Shown here: positions 47,998 through 57,508 of the stretch, in pieces | How the letters are laid out: each line of letters begins with the position of its first letter | Numbering within the stretch: position 1 is the first letter of the stretch | NCBI RefSeq assembly: GCF_003432115.1 | Contig: NZ_QWDC01000003.1 | Span: 186,001 to 250,000 of the forward strand | Origin: Mucilaginibacter conchicola | GTDB lineage: Bacteria; Bacteroidota; Bacteroidia; Sphingobacteriales; Sphingobacteriaceae | Direction: 5' to 3' | DNA: 64,000 bases | Notes under the pieces: generated by a model | The model's input: the letters and a program-made list of their open reading frames with translations, nothing else | The model's database searches: none | Told to the model about the DNA's origin: nothing | Program-made: the position numbers and the translations under genes

Positions 47998-49635
47998 ATG
48001 AACAAAATATTACAGATACACGCCAGGGATAACATTACAGTTGCGCTTACCGATCTAACACAGGGTGAGCAGGTAAACGGCATCACTTTGCTGAACGATA
48101 TCCCGGCCAAGCACAAATTTGCCAACAGGCATTTTAACCCCGGCGACGAGGTGACCATGTATGGCGTACTGGTTGGCAAAGCCACGGTAGAGATACCGCA
48201 GGGCGCATTGATATCTGTAAAAAATGTACAACACGCGGCACGCGGTTACGAACTGCACGAGCGCCATACCCAATGGAATATTCCCGATGTTACTGCCTGG
48301 CGTAACAGGACTTTCATGGGCTATCACCGTGCGGATGGCTCAGTAGGGACAAATAACCACTGGCTCATTATCCCGATGGTGTTCTGCGAGAACAAGAACG
48401 TACAAACCATTCACACCGTGCTGCAAAAAGAACTTGGTTACCATTACGATAATGCCATTAACTTGCAGCAACAGGTGAGCAATATGGCTGCAGCTTACAA
48501 GGCTGGGAATTATGCAGGGGGGCAAGTAAACGTAGCTGATAGGACAGCTCCGGTAATGTCCGAGCAGATCTTCAAAAACATCGACGGCATCAAATTTCTA
48601 AACCATACCATGGGCTGCGCGGGTACCCGCGAAGATACCCGCGGGCTGTGCGGTCTGTTAGCCGGATATATCACCCACCCTAATGTAGCGGGGGCAACGG
48701 TACTGAGCCTGGGCTGCCAGAATGCCCAGCTGAAAATATTACAGGAAGAGATTGCCAAGCGCGACCTCAACCTGAAAAAGCCGCTGGTATTAATAGAGCA
48801 GCAGGCCATAGGTACCGAGGAAGATTTTCTGCGGATTGCCCTGCAGCAAACTTTTGAGGGATTGATAAAAGCTAATGATAATACCCGTAAACCTGCACCG
48901 CTGAGTAAGTTGTGCATTGGCCTGGAGTGCGGTGGCTCTGATGGTTTCTCGGGGCTATCGGCTAACCCGGCTTTGGGGCTGATGTCTGATATAGTGGTGG
49001 CCTTGGGCGGTAGTGTTATCCTGTCCGAGTTTCCCGAATTGTGCGGGGTAGAGCAGGGGCTGAGCGACCGCTGCTTTACCGATGAACTGGCCGAACGTTT
49101 TATGGGCCTCATGACCGTCTATGCGGAGAAGGCTAAACTGGTAGGCTCGGGTTTTGAATCGAACCCTTCGGCAGGCAACGTGCGGGATGGGTTGATCACC
49201 GATGCCATGAAATCGGCAGGGGCGGCGCGCAAGGGCGGCAGTTCGCCGGTAACGGATGTGCTGGATTACCCTGAGAAAGTTACACGCCCGGGGTTGAACC
49301 TGCTTTGCACGCCGGGCAGTGATGTGGAATCTACCACGGCCGAGGTAGGTGCAGGGGCAAACATTGTGGTTTTTACCACTGGTTTGGGTACGCCAACGGG
49401 CAATCCGGTTGCGCCGGTGGTGAAAGTATCAACCAACACTGCGCTTTATAACAAGATGAATGATATTATAGACATTAACGCAGGCACCATTATAGAAGGC
49501 GCCGAAACTCTTGAACAAATGGCCGCGCGGATGTTGAACCACGTAATAGAAATAGCAAGCGGCAACATCAGGGCTAAAGCCGATACAGCAGACCATAACG
49601 ATTTTATCCCCTGGAAGCGGGGCATTTCACTTTGA
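47998..49635 (+). CDS. UxaA-family sugar-acid dehydratase (altronate/galactarate-type)
   Basis: A 545-residue dehydratase of the UxaA/GarD family, which removes water from a sugar acid to give a 2-keto-3-deoxy acid, using iron. The N-terminal SAF domain (about 1-80) is followed by the UxaA catalytic part with GYHRADGSVGTNNHWLI, TMGCAGTREDTRG, LECGGSDGFSGLSANPALG and GAGANIVVFTTGLGTPTGNP. E. coli UxaA acts on D-altronate, but family members differ. The four-base overlap with the FAH gene implies that product passes to that enzyme. Confidence 0.9.
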   Translation: MNKILQIHARDNITVALTDLTQGEQVNGITLLNDIPAKHKFANRHFNPGDEVTMYGVLVGKATVEIPQGALISVKNVQHAARGYELHERHTQWNIPDVTAWRNRTFMGYHRADGSVGTNNHWLIIPMVFCENKNVQTIHTVLQKELGYHYDNAINLQQQVSNMAAAYKAGNYAGGQVNVADRTAPVMSEQIFKNIDGIKFLNHTMGCAGTREDTRGLCGLLAGYITHPNVAGATVLSLGCQNAQLKILQEEIAKRDLNLKKPLVLIEQQAIGTEEDFLRIALQQTFEGLIKANDNTRKPAPLSKLCIGLECGGSDGFSGLSANPALGLMSDIVVALGGSVILSEFPELCGVEQGLSDRCFTDELAERFMGLMTVYAEKAKLVGSGFESNPSAGNVRDGLITDAMKSAGAARKGGSSPVTDVLDYPEKVTRPGLNLLCTPGSDVESTTAEVGAGANIVVFTTGLGTPTGNPVAPVVKVSTNTALYNKMNDIIDINAGTIIEGAETLEQMAARMLNHVIEIASGNIRAKADTADHNDFIPWKRGISL

Positions 49636-50492
49636 TAACTATGAAACTTTACAAAACCACCAAAGGCATCTTGCTTGAGCATAACGGTAATTTTTATGTG
49701 CTTAACCATCAGTGGGACGCGCTGGTTAACCGCAACAAATTGGAGAGCTACTTGCAAAGCCTCATCCCAACTGCCCAGCAGGTTTTTGACGAGACCGAAT
49801 GGCTGGCTGCCGGTACCATTTTGCCGCCCGTGGGCGAGCAGGAAGTATGGGCGGCAGGGGTAACTTACCTCAAAAGCCGCGACGCGCGGATGGAAGAATC
49901 TGAAACTGCTGCCAGTTTGTACGATAAGGTTTACGATGCCGAACGCCCCGAGCTGTTCTTTAAAGCCACCCCGGCCCGTACTTCGGGGCATTTAGGAGAG
50001 GTGCATATCCGTAAAGATTCATCCTGGGATGTGCCCGAGCCGGAGCTTACCCTGTTTGTGAACAGCGATGGCAATATTGAAGGTTATACCATAGGCAATG
50101 ATATGAGCTCGCGCAGTATTGAGGGAGAAAATGCCCTCTATCTGCCGCAGGCGAAGATCTATGAAAAGAGTGCAGCTTTAGGGCCATGTTTGTTTGTGAG
50201 TGAGAAGCCGATAGATAAAGAGTCGGTAATTAAGATGACTATCCGCCGTAATGGCGAAGAGGCTTATGCGGACGAGACCAGAGTTTCGCGCATCAAACGC
50301 TCATTTACCGAACTCACCGGCTATCTTTTTGCTGAAACAGATTTCCCGAAAGGATGCTACCTCATGACGGGTACCTGCCTGGTGCCGCCGCATACATTTA
50401 CCCTGCAAGCCGGTGATGTAGTCGAGATCAGCATCGATAACATAGGCACCATGGTGAACACCATTGCCTTGCACCCTAAGCATAACAAATAA
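49632..50492 (+). CDS. Fumarylacetoacetate-hydrolase-family protein (probable 2-keto-3-deoxy sugar acid enzyme)
   Basis: A 286-residue FAH-fold enzyme. The metal-binding acidic residues are seen in the region PELTLFVNSDGNIEGYTIGNDMSSRSIEGENALYLPQAKIY; AAGVTYLKSRDARMEE precedes it, and GTCLVPPHTFTLQAGDVVEISIDNIGTMVN follows. Members of this subgroup dehydrate or cleave 2-keto-3-deoxy or 2,4-diketo-3-deoxy sugar acids. Placed right after the dehydratase (ATGA overlap), it likely takes the next step. Exact substrate is unknown. Confidence 0.88.
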   Translation: MITMKLYKTTKGILLEHNGNFYVLNHQWDALVNRNKLESYLQSLIPTAQQVFDETEWLAAGTILPPVGEQEVWAAGVTYLKSRDARMEESETAASLYDKVYDAERPELFFKATPARTSGHLGEVHIRKDSSWDVPEPELTLFVNSDGNIEGYTIGNDMSSRSIEGENALYLPQAKIYEKSAALGPCLFVSEKPIDKESVIKMTIRRNGEEAYADETRVSRIKRSFTELTGYLFAETDFPKGCYLMTGTCLVPPHTFTLQAGDVVEISIDNIGTMVNTIALHPKHNK

Positions 50493-50513
50493 CAGCTACC
50501 AATAAAACCAATT

Positions 50514-51767
50514 ATGAAGAAGCTAACGAGGTTTTTACTTATCCCTGCTATGGCCCTTGCCGCTTGCGGGCAGCAAAGCGATAAAAAACGAACAGATACT
50601 ACAGCCTTAGATACGACTACTAATGTAGCTGCTATTCCAAATGGTACTTTCGCTTATGATCTCGCCTTTCTGCAGAAGCATGATAGTGTTATTGTGCTGA
50701 AAAGCAGCGATGGCAAAGCACAGGTTGTCATCTCGCCAAAATACCAGGCAAAGGTGTTTACTTCAACGGCAGAGGGCGATAGCGGGAGAAGCTTCGGTTG
50801 GGTAAATTATAAAACCTTTACGGCCAAGCCGGATGAGCACATGAACGCTTTTGGTGGCGAGGACAGGCTTTGGCTTGGCCCCGAAGGTGGCAAATTTTCC
50901 CTCTACTTTAAGCCCGGTACAAAAATGGAGTTCGCCAACTGGCATACCCCGCCGGCTATCGATAGCGAACCGTGGACCCTGGTATCAAAAAAAGATAATG
51001 AAGTGGTGATGAGCAAAGGCACCCAAATGCTCAACTACGCCAACACTCCACTCAAAATAAAACTGGATAGAGCGGTGCAATTGCTTGCCGCTGCCGATAT
51101 CCCCAAGCTACTAAACATTACTGTTGGTGATAAAGTGAATGCTGTTGCTTTTAGTACTACCAACACCATCACCAACGCTGGTGATAAAGCCTGGGATAAA
51201 ACCACAGGCGCGCCATGTTTGTGGAACCTGGATATGTTTTCGCCGTCAGAGAAAACTATTATTGTAGTACCGTATAATGATAAAGCAGCGGGCAAAGTAG
51301 CCACAACAGATTACTTCGGGCAAATACCGCCCGATAGGGTAAAGTACAGCAAGGGCATCCTGCTGTTTAAAGCCGATGGCAGATCTCGGGGCAAACTGGG
51401 CATGCCGCCAAACCGTGCCAAAAATATTAACGGTAGTTATGATCCTGAACACAAAGTACTCACCATCACTTTTTACGACATTAATCCTAACGGTACCTAC
51501 CTTAACCAGGAGTGGACGCCCGATAAACCGCCTTTTACCGGCGATGCGGTGAACGCTTATAATGATGGCCCCCTGGCTACGGGTGGGCAGATGGGGCCAT
51601 TCTACGAGATAGAAAGTGTATCGCCTGCAGCTTTCCTTAAACCCGGAAGCTCGCTTATGCACAAGCATAGCGTATTCCATTTTACCGGTGATGAAAGCCA
51701 GCTGAATGATATCGCCCTCAAAACACTCGGAATTTCATTGAAGGATATACAAGCTGCCTTTAAATAA
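50514..51767 (+). CDS. DUF6786-family lipoprotein
   Basis: A 417-residue exported lipoprotein (lipobox LAAC at about 15-18) with a long beta-rich domain, which I assign to DUF6786: GRSFGWVNYKTF, HMNAFGGEDRLWLGPEGGKFSLYFKPG, MEFANWHTPPAIDSEPW, and EIESVSPAAFLKPG. The fold hints at a galactose-mutarotase-like sandwich, but function is unknown. It lies 21 bases after the FAH gene, in sugar operons typical of such proteins. Confidence 0.85.
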   Translation: MKKLTRFLLIPAMALAACGQQSDKKRTDTTALDTTTNVAAIPNGTFAYDLAFLQKHDSVIVLKSSDGKAQVVISPKYQAKVFTSTAEGDSGRSFGWVNYKTFTAKPDEHMNAFGGEDRLWLGPEGGKFSLYFKPGTKMEFANWHTPPAIDSEPWTLVSKKDNEVVMSKGTQMLNYANTPLKIKLDRAVQLLAAADIPKLLNITVGDKVNAVAFSTTNTITNAGDKAWDKTTGAPCLWNLDMFSPSEKTIIVVPYNDKAAGKVATTDYFGQIPPDRVKYSKGILLFKADGRSRGKLGMPPNRAKNINGSYDPEHKVLTITFYDINPNGTYLNQEWTPDKPPFTGDAVNAYNDGPLATGGQMGPFYEIESVSPAAFLKPGSSLMHKHSVFHFTGDESQLNDIALKTLGISLKDIQAAFK

Positions 51768-51812
51768 TTATATTGAGCCACCAATTATTAATTGTAACAT
51801 ACACATATTATA

Positions 51813-53090
51813 ATGTCAAAAGACAAAAGCCTGGCTGCGGTTGCGCTCATCACATCGCTGTTTTTTATCTGGGGATTTGCATTGAATCTCAATCCCATAC
51901 TTATCCCTCACCTTAAAAAAGCCTGTCAGCTAACAGATTTTCAATCGTCGCTTATCGATTCGGCATCTTATGTGGCGTATTTCCTGCTGCCTATCCCGGC
52001 AGCACAGTTTATGAAAAAGTATAGCTACAAAGGCGGTATCATCTTGGGCTTGTTGCTGTTTTCTTTTGGTGCGGCACTGTTTTATCCCGCGGCAGCGGTA
52101 CGTAACTACGGCTTCTTTTTGGGGGCGCTGTTCGTGGTGTTCTCGGGTATGGCTTTCCTGGAAACGGCCGCCAACCCGCTCATTACGCTAATTGGCGACC
52201 CTGCAAGTGCTACGCAGCGTATCAACTTTGCACAATCATTTAATGGTATGGCTGCGGCTTTAGCGCCGTTCATTGGCGGCACATACATTTTATCGGGCAA
52301 AGTACTCACAGATGCGCAGGAAAAGGCAATGCCGCCTGCACAGTTAGAGGCTTATCTAAATCACGAAGCATCATCAGTACAAATACCGTTCATCGTTATC
52401 AGTATTGCTGTTTTTGTTGTGGCGGCATTTGTTTGGCGTACCAAGTTCCCGGCTATTAAAGAAGAATCGCCGGAGACTAAGGCTATTGAAGATAAACCAT
52501 TAATGGGCAGAATAAGCGCCTTATTAGGTAACAAACATTTGATGCGCGGCGTAGTAGCCGAGTTTTTCTACGTAGGCGGCCAGGCATGTGTAACCAGTTT
52601 CTTTATCCGCTACAGCGAGCATGTGGCAGGTTTTGGCGAGCACAAAGCCGCCAGTTTGTTAAGCATCGGTTTGTTATTATTTATGTTCGGCAGGTTATCG
52701 GGTACGGCATTAATGTCGTTCTTTAACCCCGTTAAGTTATTGGTAACCTATGCTATTATTAATATAGGATTAATAGCGGCTGCTGTAACCCTGCAAGGCC
52801 CGGGTTTGGTTTATGTGCTGATGGCCGTGTTGTTCTTTATGTCAATCATGTTCCCTACGATATTCTCGCTCAGTATCCGTGGCCTTGGGCCTCAAACCAA
52901 ACTGGGTTCATCATTGGTGATCATGGGTATTGTAGGTGGTGCTATTTTGCCGCCTGTAATGGGCCAGCTATCAGATATGTTTAACATACAAATTGCTTAT
53001 ATAGTGCCGGGCGTAAGCTTTGCTGTGATACTATGGTTTGCCCTGCAAAATGTTAAGGTAAAAAAGCTTGATGTGGTTGGCGGGCACTGA
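51813..53090 (+). CDS. fucP: FucP-like sugar:H+ symporter (MFS)
   Basis: A 425-residue major-facilitator of the fucose/FHS family with 12 transmembrane segments. Hallmarks: FFIWGFALNLNPILIPHLKK, SSLIDSASYVAYFLLPIPAAQFMKKYSYKGGI, FLETAANPLITLIG and RINFAQSFNGMAAALAPFIGG. E. coli FucP carries L-fucose and also L-galactose and D-arabinose, so the substrate fits the sugar-acid operon around it. 45 bases separate it from the DUF6786 gene. Confidence 0.9.
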   Translation: MSKDKSLAAVALITSLFFIWGFALNLNPILIPHLKKACQLTDFQSSLIDSASYVAYFLLPIPAAQFMKKYSYKGGIILGLLLFSFGAALFYPAAAVRNYGFFLGALFVVFSGMAFLETAANPLITLIGDPASATQRINFAQSFNGMAAALAPFIGGTYILSGKVLTDAQEKAMPPAQLEAYLNHEASSVQIPFIVISIAVFVVAAFVWRTKFPAIKEESPETKAIEDKPLMGRISALLGNKHLMRGVVAEFFYVGGQACVTSFFIRYSEHVAGFGEHKAASLLSIGLLLFMFGRLSGTALMSFFNPVKLLVTYAIINIGLIAAAVTLQGPGLVYVLMAVLFFMSIMFPTIFSLSIRGLGPQTKLGSSLVIMGIVGGAILPPVMGQLSDMFNIQIAYIVPGVSFAVILWFALQNVKVKKLDVVGGH

Positions 53091-53207
53091 TTGCCGTCAG
53101 TTTGCTGTTTGCGGTTGACAGTTTGCAGGTTTTTTTGGTTAGAATTTATTATCTATAGTTACTGGTTCGCAGCAATGCAAACTGCCAACTAATAACTGCC
53201 AACTAAA
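53091..53207. repeat. Palindromic element of 7-nt AGTTTGC-type units
   Basis: Left arm (53091-53130) reads CAGTTTG, CTGTTTG, CGGTTGA, CAGTTTG, CAGG. Right arm reversed (53207-53177) reads AGTTGGC, AGTTATT, AGTTGGC, AGTTTGC. It lies within the sugar operon, right after the fucP stop and six bases before the next ATG. Confidence 0.7.
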
Positions 53208-53212
53208 ATAAT

Positions 53213-54001
53213 ATGGATCTGAATTTAAAAGGTAAAGTAATTATTGTTACCGGCGGTGCCAAAGGGATAGGCGAGGGCATTGTTACTTCGCTGGCTGCCG
53301 AAGGCGCTATACCTGTTATAGTGGGCCGTAGCGAAGAGGATAACCTTAAAGTGGTTTATACCCTGCAAGCCAAAGGCACAGAAAGCTTCCAGGTTGTGGC
53401 TGAACTGACCGAACCTGAGCAATGTGCCGCAGCAGTGAAAGCTATTGCTGATAAATATGGCCGTATTGATGGCCTGGTGAATAATGCAGGCGCTAATGAT
53501 GGGGTAGGGTTAGAGCAAGGCGATTACGCGCGCTTTATGGCATCGCTGCATAAAAATATGGTGCATTATTATTTGATGGCGCACCATGCTTTACCTTATC
53601 TGAAAAAATCGCAAGGGCCAATCGTTAATATCACATCTAAAACTGCCGATACGGGCCAGGGCAATACATCGGCCTATGCGGCATCAAACGGCGGGCGTAA
53701 TGCGCTTACCCGCGAGTGGGCGGTTGAATTGCTTAAATATGGCATTCGTGTAAATGCGGTGGTAGTAGCCGAGTGCTGGACACCCCTGTATGAAAACTGG
53801 ATAAATACCCTTGCCGACCCTGCTGCCAAACGCAAAGAAATTGAGGCCAAGATACCCTTGGGTAACCGCATGACCAGCACTGCCGAAATTGCCGATATGG
53901 TGGTGTTCCTGCTCTCGGGCAGATCAAGCCATACCACCGGGCAAATTATTTATGTTGATGGCGGTTATGTACATTTAGACCGCGCGTTGGCTAACGCGTA
54001 G
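53213..54001 (+). CDS. SDR oxidoreductase, L-fucose-dehydrogenase-like, with Asn in place of catalytic Lys
   Basis: A 262-residue classical-length SDR. NAD(P) motif TGGAKGIG (13-20), NNAG (90-93), catalytic S142 and Y155. At the position of the catalytic lysine (YxxxK) the sequence is YAASN with N159, codon AAC at 53687. Downstream the family features RVNAVVVAECWTPLYENW and DGGYVHLDR are normal. In related operons such a protein oxidises L-fucose or a similar aldose. The lysine-to-asparagine change would normally cripple catalysis, so activity is uncertain. Confidence 0.88.
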   Translation: MDLNLKGKVIIVTGGAKGIGEGIVTSLAAEGAIPVIVGRSEEDNLKVVYTLQAKGTESFQVVAELTEPEQCAAAVKAIADKYGRIDGLVNNAGANDGVGLEQGDYARFMASLHKNMVHYYLMAHHALPYLKKSQGPIVNITSKTADTGQGNTSAYAASNGGRNALTREWAVELLKYGIRVNAVVVAECWTPLYENWINTLADPAAKRKEIEAKIPLGNRMTSTAEIADMVVFLLSGRSSHTTGQIIYVDGGYVHLDRALANA

Positions 54002-54058
54002 AGGGGCTTTTTTAAATCCAAGAGTTTTATTAACCTTGTAGCTGATAAACTTTTACTT

Positions 54059-54763
54059 ATGGGTGAGTATACTGGCGAGACCAGAACCTTAGTTGCGGTA
54101 GACTGTATTATTTTCGGATTTGACGGATGGGATATCAAGATCCTGCTGGTAGAGCGTGGCCTTGAGCCTGAAGTGGGCAAATGGAGCTTAATGGGCGGGT
54201 TCATGAAACCTACCGAAAGCCCTGAAGACGCTGCTAACCGGGTGCTGCAATTGCGTACAGGTTTGGAGAATGTTTACATGGAGCAGTTCCAGGTGTTTGG
54301 TAAGCCGGATCGTGACCCGGTTGAGCGTACTTTGTCTATTGCGTACTTTGCTTTAATAGATATCCAGCAATACCAGCAGCAGCTGGTGAGCGATAACCAC
54401 CCGGAGTGGTTCCTGCTTAACGAAATGCCCGATCTGGTTTTTGACCATGCCGAAATGGTTAAACTGGCCATGAAACAACTACGCTACAAAGCGGCCCTGC
54501 ACCCTATATTGTTCCAGCTATTGCCCGATAAGTTTACTATCCCGCAACTGCAGGCTCTTTATGAAGGCGTTTACCACACAAAATTTGATGACCGTAACTT
54601 TAGCCGTAAGCTGCTTTCAACAGGCTTGCTTATCAAGCAAAATGAGAAGGATAAGCAGTCGTCAAAGAAGGGGGCTTTTTATTATCAGCTCGATCAATCT
54701 AATTATGAAGAAAAGTTTGAAAAATTCCTTAACTTAGTCCCTAATCCGGATAAATTTTTTTAA
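54059..54763 (+). CDS. NUDIX/winged-helix transcriptional regulator (NrtR/AraR-like)
   Basis: A 234-residue regulator. Residues about 10-140 form a NUDIX-like domain (WSLMGGFMKPTESPEDAANRVLQLRTGL) in which the catalytic Nudix box is degenerate, as expected for a sensor. Residues about 150-225 form a winged helix (FTIPQLQALYEGVYHTKFDDRNFSRKLLSTGLLI). In Bacteroidota such proteins (the AraR type) control sugar-use genes by binding sugar or sugar-phosphate ligands. Following the fucP-SDR genes, it probably regulates this locus. Confidence 0.9.
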   Translation: MGEYTGETRTLVAVDCIIFGFDGWDIKILLVERGLEPEVGKWSLMGGFMKPTESPEDAANRVLQLRTGLENVYMEQFQVFGKPDRDPVERTLSIAYFALIDIQQYQQQLVSDNHPEWFLLNEMPDLVFDHAEMVKLAMKQLRYKAALHPILFQLLPDKFTIPQLQALYEGVYHTKFDDRNFSRKLLSTGLLIKQNEKDKQSSKKGAFYYQLDQSNYEEKFEKFLNLVPNPDKFF

Positions 54764-54776
54764 ACTAAAAATACCA

Positions 54777-55799
54777 ATGCTTAGGAAAGCATTACCTACC
54801 CTTATCACAGCTTGCTTCATCTCGCTTTTTGCTGCAGCCCAGCAAAAGCCGCAGTATACGCAATACATTTTCAATAACTTGTTATTGAACCCTGCCGTTA
54901 CCGGTATTGAGAACTATACCGACGTTAAATTTGGCTACCGCAGCCAGTGGAAAGGCCTTGACGGCGCTCCCGTAACAGCTTATGCAAGTATTACCGCACC
55001 TTTGGGTACCGAGTTTACCGAAGGTGATGCCGCAGGCTTTTTGCCTTATGGCGGCGAAAGCCCTTACAGCCGTATGTACACCAGCGATTACCAGGCATCT
55101 GCACCGCACCACGGGATAGGTTTTATGGTAGTAACAGATAAAGCCGGTCCGTTAGATCAAACAAATATTGCCGCAACTTATGCTTACCACCTGGGTATTA
55201 CCAGTAAATTTAACCTTTCGGTAGGTGTATCTGCCGGCGCTAACCACCTGCACCTGGCTACCTCTGAGCTTACTTTTGAAAACCCCGACGACCCCGTTTT
55301 ACGAGGTATTGAGAATAATAAATGGAAACCCGATGTGGGCGTAGGTATATGGGGATACGCTGCCAATTACTACTTTGGTATTTCGGCACAGCAAATATTG
55401 CCTCAGGTACAATATATTTCTACTAAAACAGATAACGCTACGCTGAGCAAAGCGGTGCCGCATTTTTTTGCTACAGCAGGTATGAAGTTTTACCTGTCTG
55501 ATGATGTAATGTTACTGCCATCAGCCTTGTTGAAATTTATCGATCCTACGCCAACCAGCTTTGATATCAATATGAAGCTTTCATTCCGCGATAGGTTCTG
55601 GTTTGGTGGCTCGTACCGCCGTAATGATTCATTTGGCGTGCTGGCTGGTTTTAACCTCAACTCGTTGGTTAACGTAAGCTATGCTTACGATATCACTACG
55701 TCACCACTAAAAGCGGTGAGCAATGGCTCTCACGAACTGGTGCTGGGTATATTATTGAACAATAAATACAAACTAACCAGCCCGCAGCACGGGTGGTAG
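54777..55799 (+). CDS. PorP/SprF-family type IX secretion outer-membrane protein
   Basis: A 340-residue outer-membrane protein: signal peptide 1-21 (LFAAA-Q), then the PorP/SprF barrel, with the family opening PQYTQYIFNNLLLNPAVTGI, FGYRSQWKGLDGAPVT, HHGIGFMVVTDKAGPL and the ending ELVLGILLNNKYK. PorP-like proteins anchor type IX-secreted adhesins or gliding proteins in the outer membrane. No large secreted adhesin gene is next to it here. It starts 13 bases after the regulator gene but probably belongs to a different process. Confidence 0.93.
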   Translation: MLRKALPTLITACFISLFAAAQQKPQYTQYIFNNLLLNPAVTGIENYTDVKFGYRSQWKGLDGAPVTAYASITAPLGTEFTEGDAAGFLPYGGESPYSRMYTSDYQASAPHHGIGFMVVTDKAGPLDQTNIAATYAYHLGITSKFNLSVGVSAGANHLHLATSELTFENPDDPVLRGIENNKWKPDVGVGIWGYAANYYFGISAQQILPQVQYISTKTDNATLSKAVPHFFATAGMKFYLSDDVMLLPSALLKFIDPTPTSFDINMKLSFRDRFWFGGSYRRNDSFGVLAGFNLNSLVNVSYAYDITTSPLKAVSNGSHELVLGILLNNKYKLTSPQHGW

Positions 55800-55808
55800 T
55801 TTTTTTAA

Positions 55809-55932
55809 AGAGTCAGGACTTTTAGAGTCAGGAATCAAGATTTATCAATTACATAAAAAGAAAAAGCCCTTAAAAATTTTTAAGGGCTTTTTTATGTCTT
55901 GATTCCTGACTTCTAATAGTCTTGATTCTCTC
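55809..55932. repeat. Periodic GAGTCAG/GAATCAA palindrome around a terminator
   Basis: Left arm (55809-55840) GAGTCAG, GACTTTT, then GAGTCAG, GAATCAA. Right arm reversed (about 55932-55896) GAATCAA, GACTATTA, GAAGTCA, GGAATCAA, GAC. The units are mostly 7 nt and related to 18944-19019. Confidence 0.65.
55861..55892. terminator. Perfectly palindromic bidirectional terminator
   Basis: A 32-nt perfect palindrome: AAAAAGCCCTTAAAAA (55861-55876) then its complement to 55892. It lies between convergent porP and rpoN and gives a T-run on each strand. Confidence 0.88.
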
Positions 55933-57408
55933 TTATAGCTCTTTCCTTAGCCTTGCTACCGGGATGTTCATTTGCTCGCGGTATTTGGCTACGGTGCGGC
56001 GGGCAATGTTGTAACCGGCCTCTTTGAGTATTTCGGTAAGCTTTTCGTCGGCAAGGGGGTGGCGTTTGTCTTCTTTGCCAATATGTTCTTCCAGTATCTT
56101 TTTTACCTCTTTGTTAGATACCTCTTCGCCGCTTTCGGTTTGGATAGCCTCGCTAAAGAATGACTTAAGCAGGAAGGTGCCATGCTCAGTTTGTACATAT
56201 TTAGAGTTAGCCACACGCGATACTGTTGAGATATCCATGCCGATACGGTCGGCAATATCTTTCAGGATCATTGGCTTAAGGTTCTTATCATCCCCGGTTA
56301 AAAAGAAATCGTACTGGTATTGCATAATGGCATTCATGGTTTTAAGCAGCGTTTGCTGGCGCTGCTTAATAGCATCAATAAACCATTTTGCCGAATCGAG
56401 CTTTTGTTTTACAAACTGTACGGCCTCTTTTAGCTTCTTATCTTTTTGCGATGCCTTATCATAATGCTGAAACATCTCCTGGTAAGAGCGGCTCACCTTA
56501 AGCTCTGGCGCGTTTTTAGAATTAAGCGTTAGTATCAGAACACCATCGTTGTTTTTGATGTGAAAATCTGGTATCACCTGCATTTGCTTGGTGCTTACCT
56601 CATTGCTGTCGCCCGGTTTAGGGTTTAGCTTTAATATTTCGTTAACCACGCCACGCAACTCGTCAGAGTTCATGTTTAATGATTTCTCCAGCTTATCATA
56701 ATGCTTGCGGGTAAACTCTTCCAGATAATGTTCAACTACCAGTATGGCTTTCTTGATGATAGGATCATTTGCATCCTTACGGCGAAGCTGTATCAGCAAA
56801 CACTCCTGTAAGGTACGTGCACCAACGCCCGGCGGATCGAAGGACTGGATAACTTTCAGCATATCTTCAACCTCTTCATCCTCGGCCATTACGTTTTGTG
56901 AAAAGGCCAGGTCATCAGTTAACGACATGATAGGGCGGCGCAGGTAACCATCATCATCCAAACTACCTATTATCTGCCGGCCGATGGCAAAATCATGATC
57001 AGACAGGGGTAAAAGATCCAGCTGTGCCTGCAGGTTCTCAAAGAAAGAACTTTGAACGGCAATAGGGATCTCCTTGCGGTCGTCATCATCATCGCCATTA
57101 TTATCGTAGCGGCTGCCGTAATCGTTTACGCTGTCGTCTTGCAGGTAATCGTCAATGTTAAACTCGTCCATCTCGCCACCCTCATGATCACTATCGTAGT
57201 TATCATCGTCTGGGTCGCGGTCAGGGTATTGTTCTTCGGGCTCGTTGATATTGGTGAGGCTCATATCCTCAAGCGCAGGGTTTTCTTCCAGTTCTTCTTT
57301 AATACGGGTATCTAACGACACGGTAGGCACCTGCAGCAATTTTATAAATTGAATTTGCTGCGGCGATAGTTTCTGAAGGAGCTTCTGCTGAAGATTTTGT
57401 TTTAACAT
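55933..57408 (-). CDS. rpoN: RNA polymerase sigma-54 factor
   Basis: A 491-residue sigma-54. Region I is glutamine/leucine-rich (LKQNLQQKLLQKLSPQQIQFIKLLQVP), a highly acidic region II lies at about 55-110, then the core-binding domain (DPPGVGARTLQECLLIQL) and the C-terminal DNA-binding part with the RpoN box ARRTVAKYREQ near 470. It directs transcription dependent on enhancer-binding activators; none is encoded in this window. Confidence 0.97.
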   Translation of the reverse strand: MLKQNLQQKLLQKLSPQQIQFIKLLQVPTVSLDTRIKEELEENPALEDMSLTNINEPEEQYPDRDPDDDNYDSDHEGGEMDEFNIDDYLQDDSVNDYGSRYDNNGDDDDDRKEIPIAVQSSFFENLQAQLDLLPLSDHDFAIGRQIIGSLDDDGYLRRPIMSLTDDLAFSQNVMAEDEEVEDMLKVIQSFDPPGVGARTLQECLLIQLRRKDANDPIIKKAILVVEHYLEEFTRKHYDKLEKSLNMNSDELRGVVNEILKLNPKPGDSNEVSTKQMQVIPDFHIKNNDGVLILTLNSKNAPELKVSRSYQEMFQHYDKASQKDKKLKEAVQFVKQKLDSAKWFIDAIKQRQQTLLKTMNAIMQYQYDFFLTGDDKNLKPMILKDIADRIGMDISTVSRVANSKYVQTEHGTFLLKSFFSEAIQTESGEEVSNKEVKKILEEHIGKEDKRHPLADEKLTEILKEAGYNIARRTVAKYREQMNIPVARLRKEL

Positions 57409-57508
57409 AGTTTATAGACGCGGGGTCAAAAGTACAGCAATTACATTAAGTTTAAAAATGGTTTTGTGGCTGTATTTACATTCCTAAAATGTTTTTAGGT
57501 GGGTTTTG

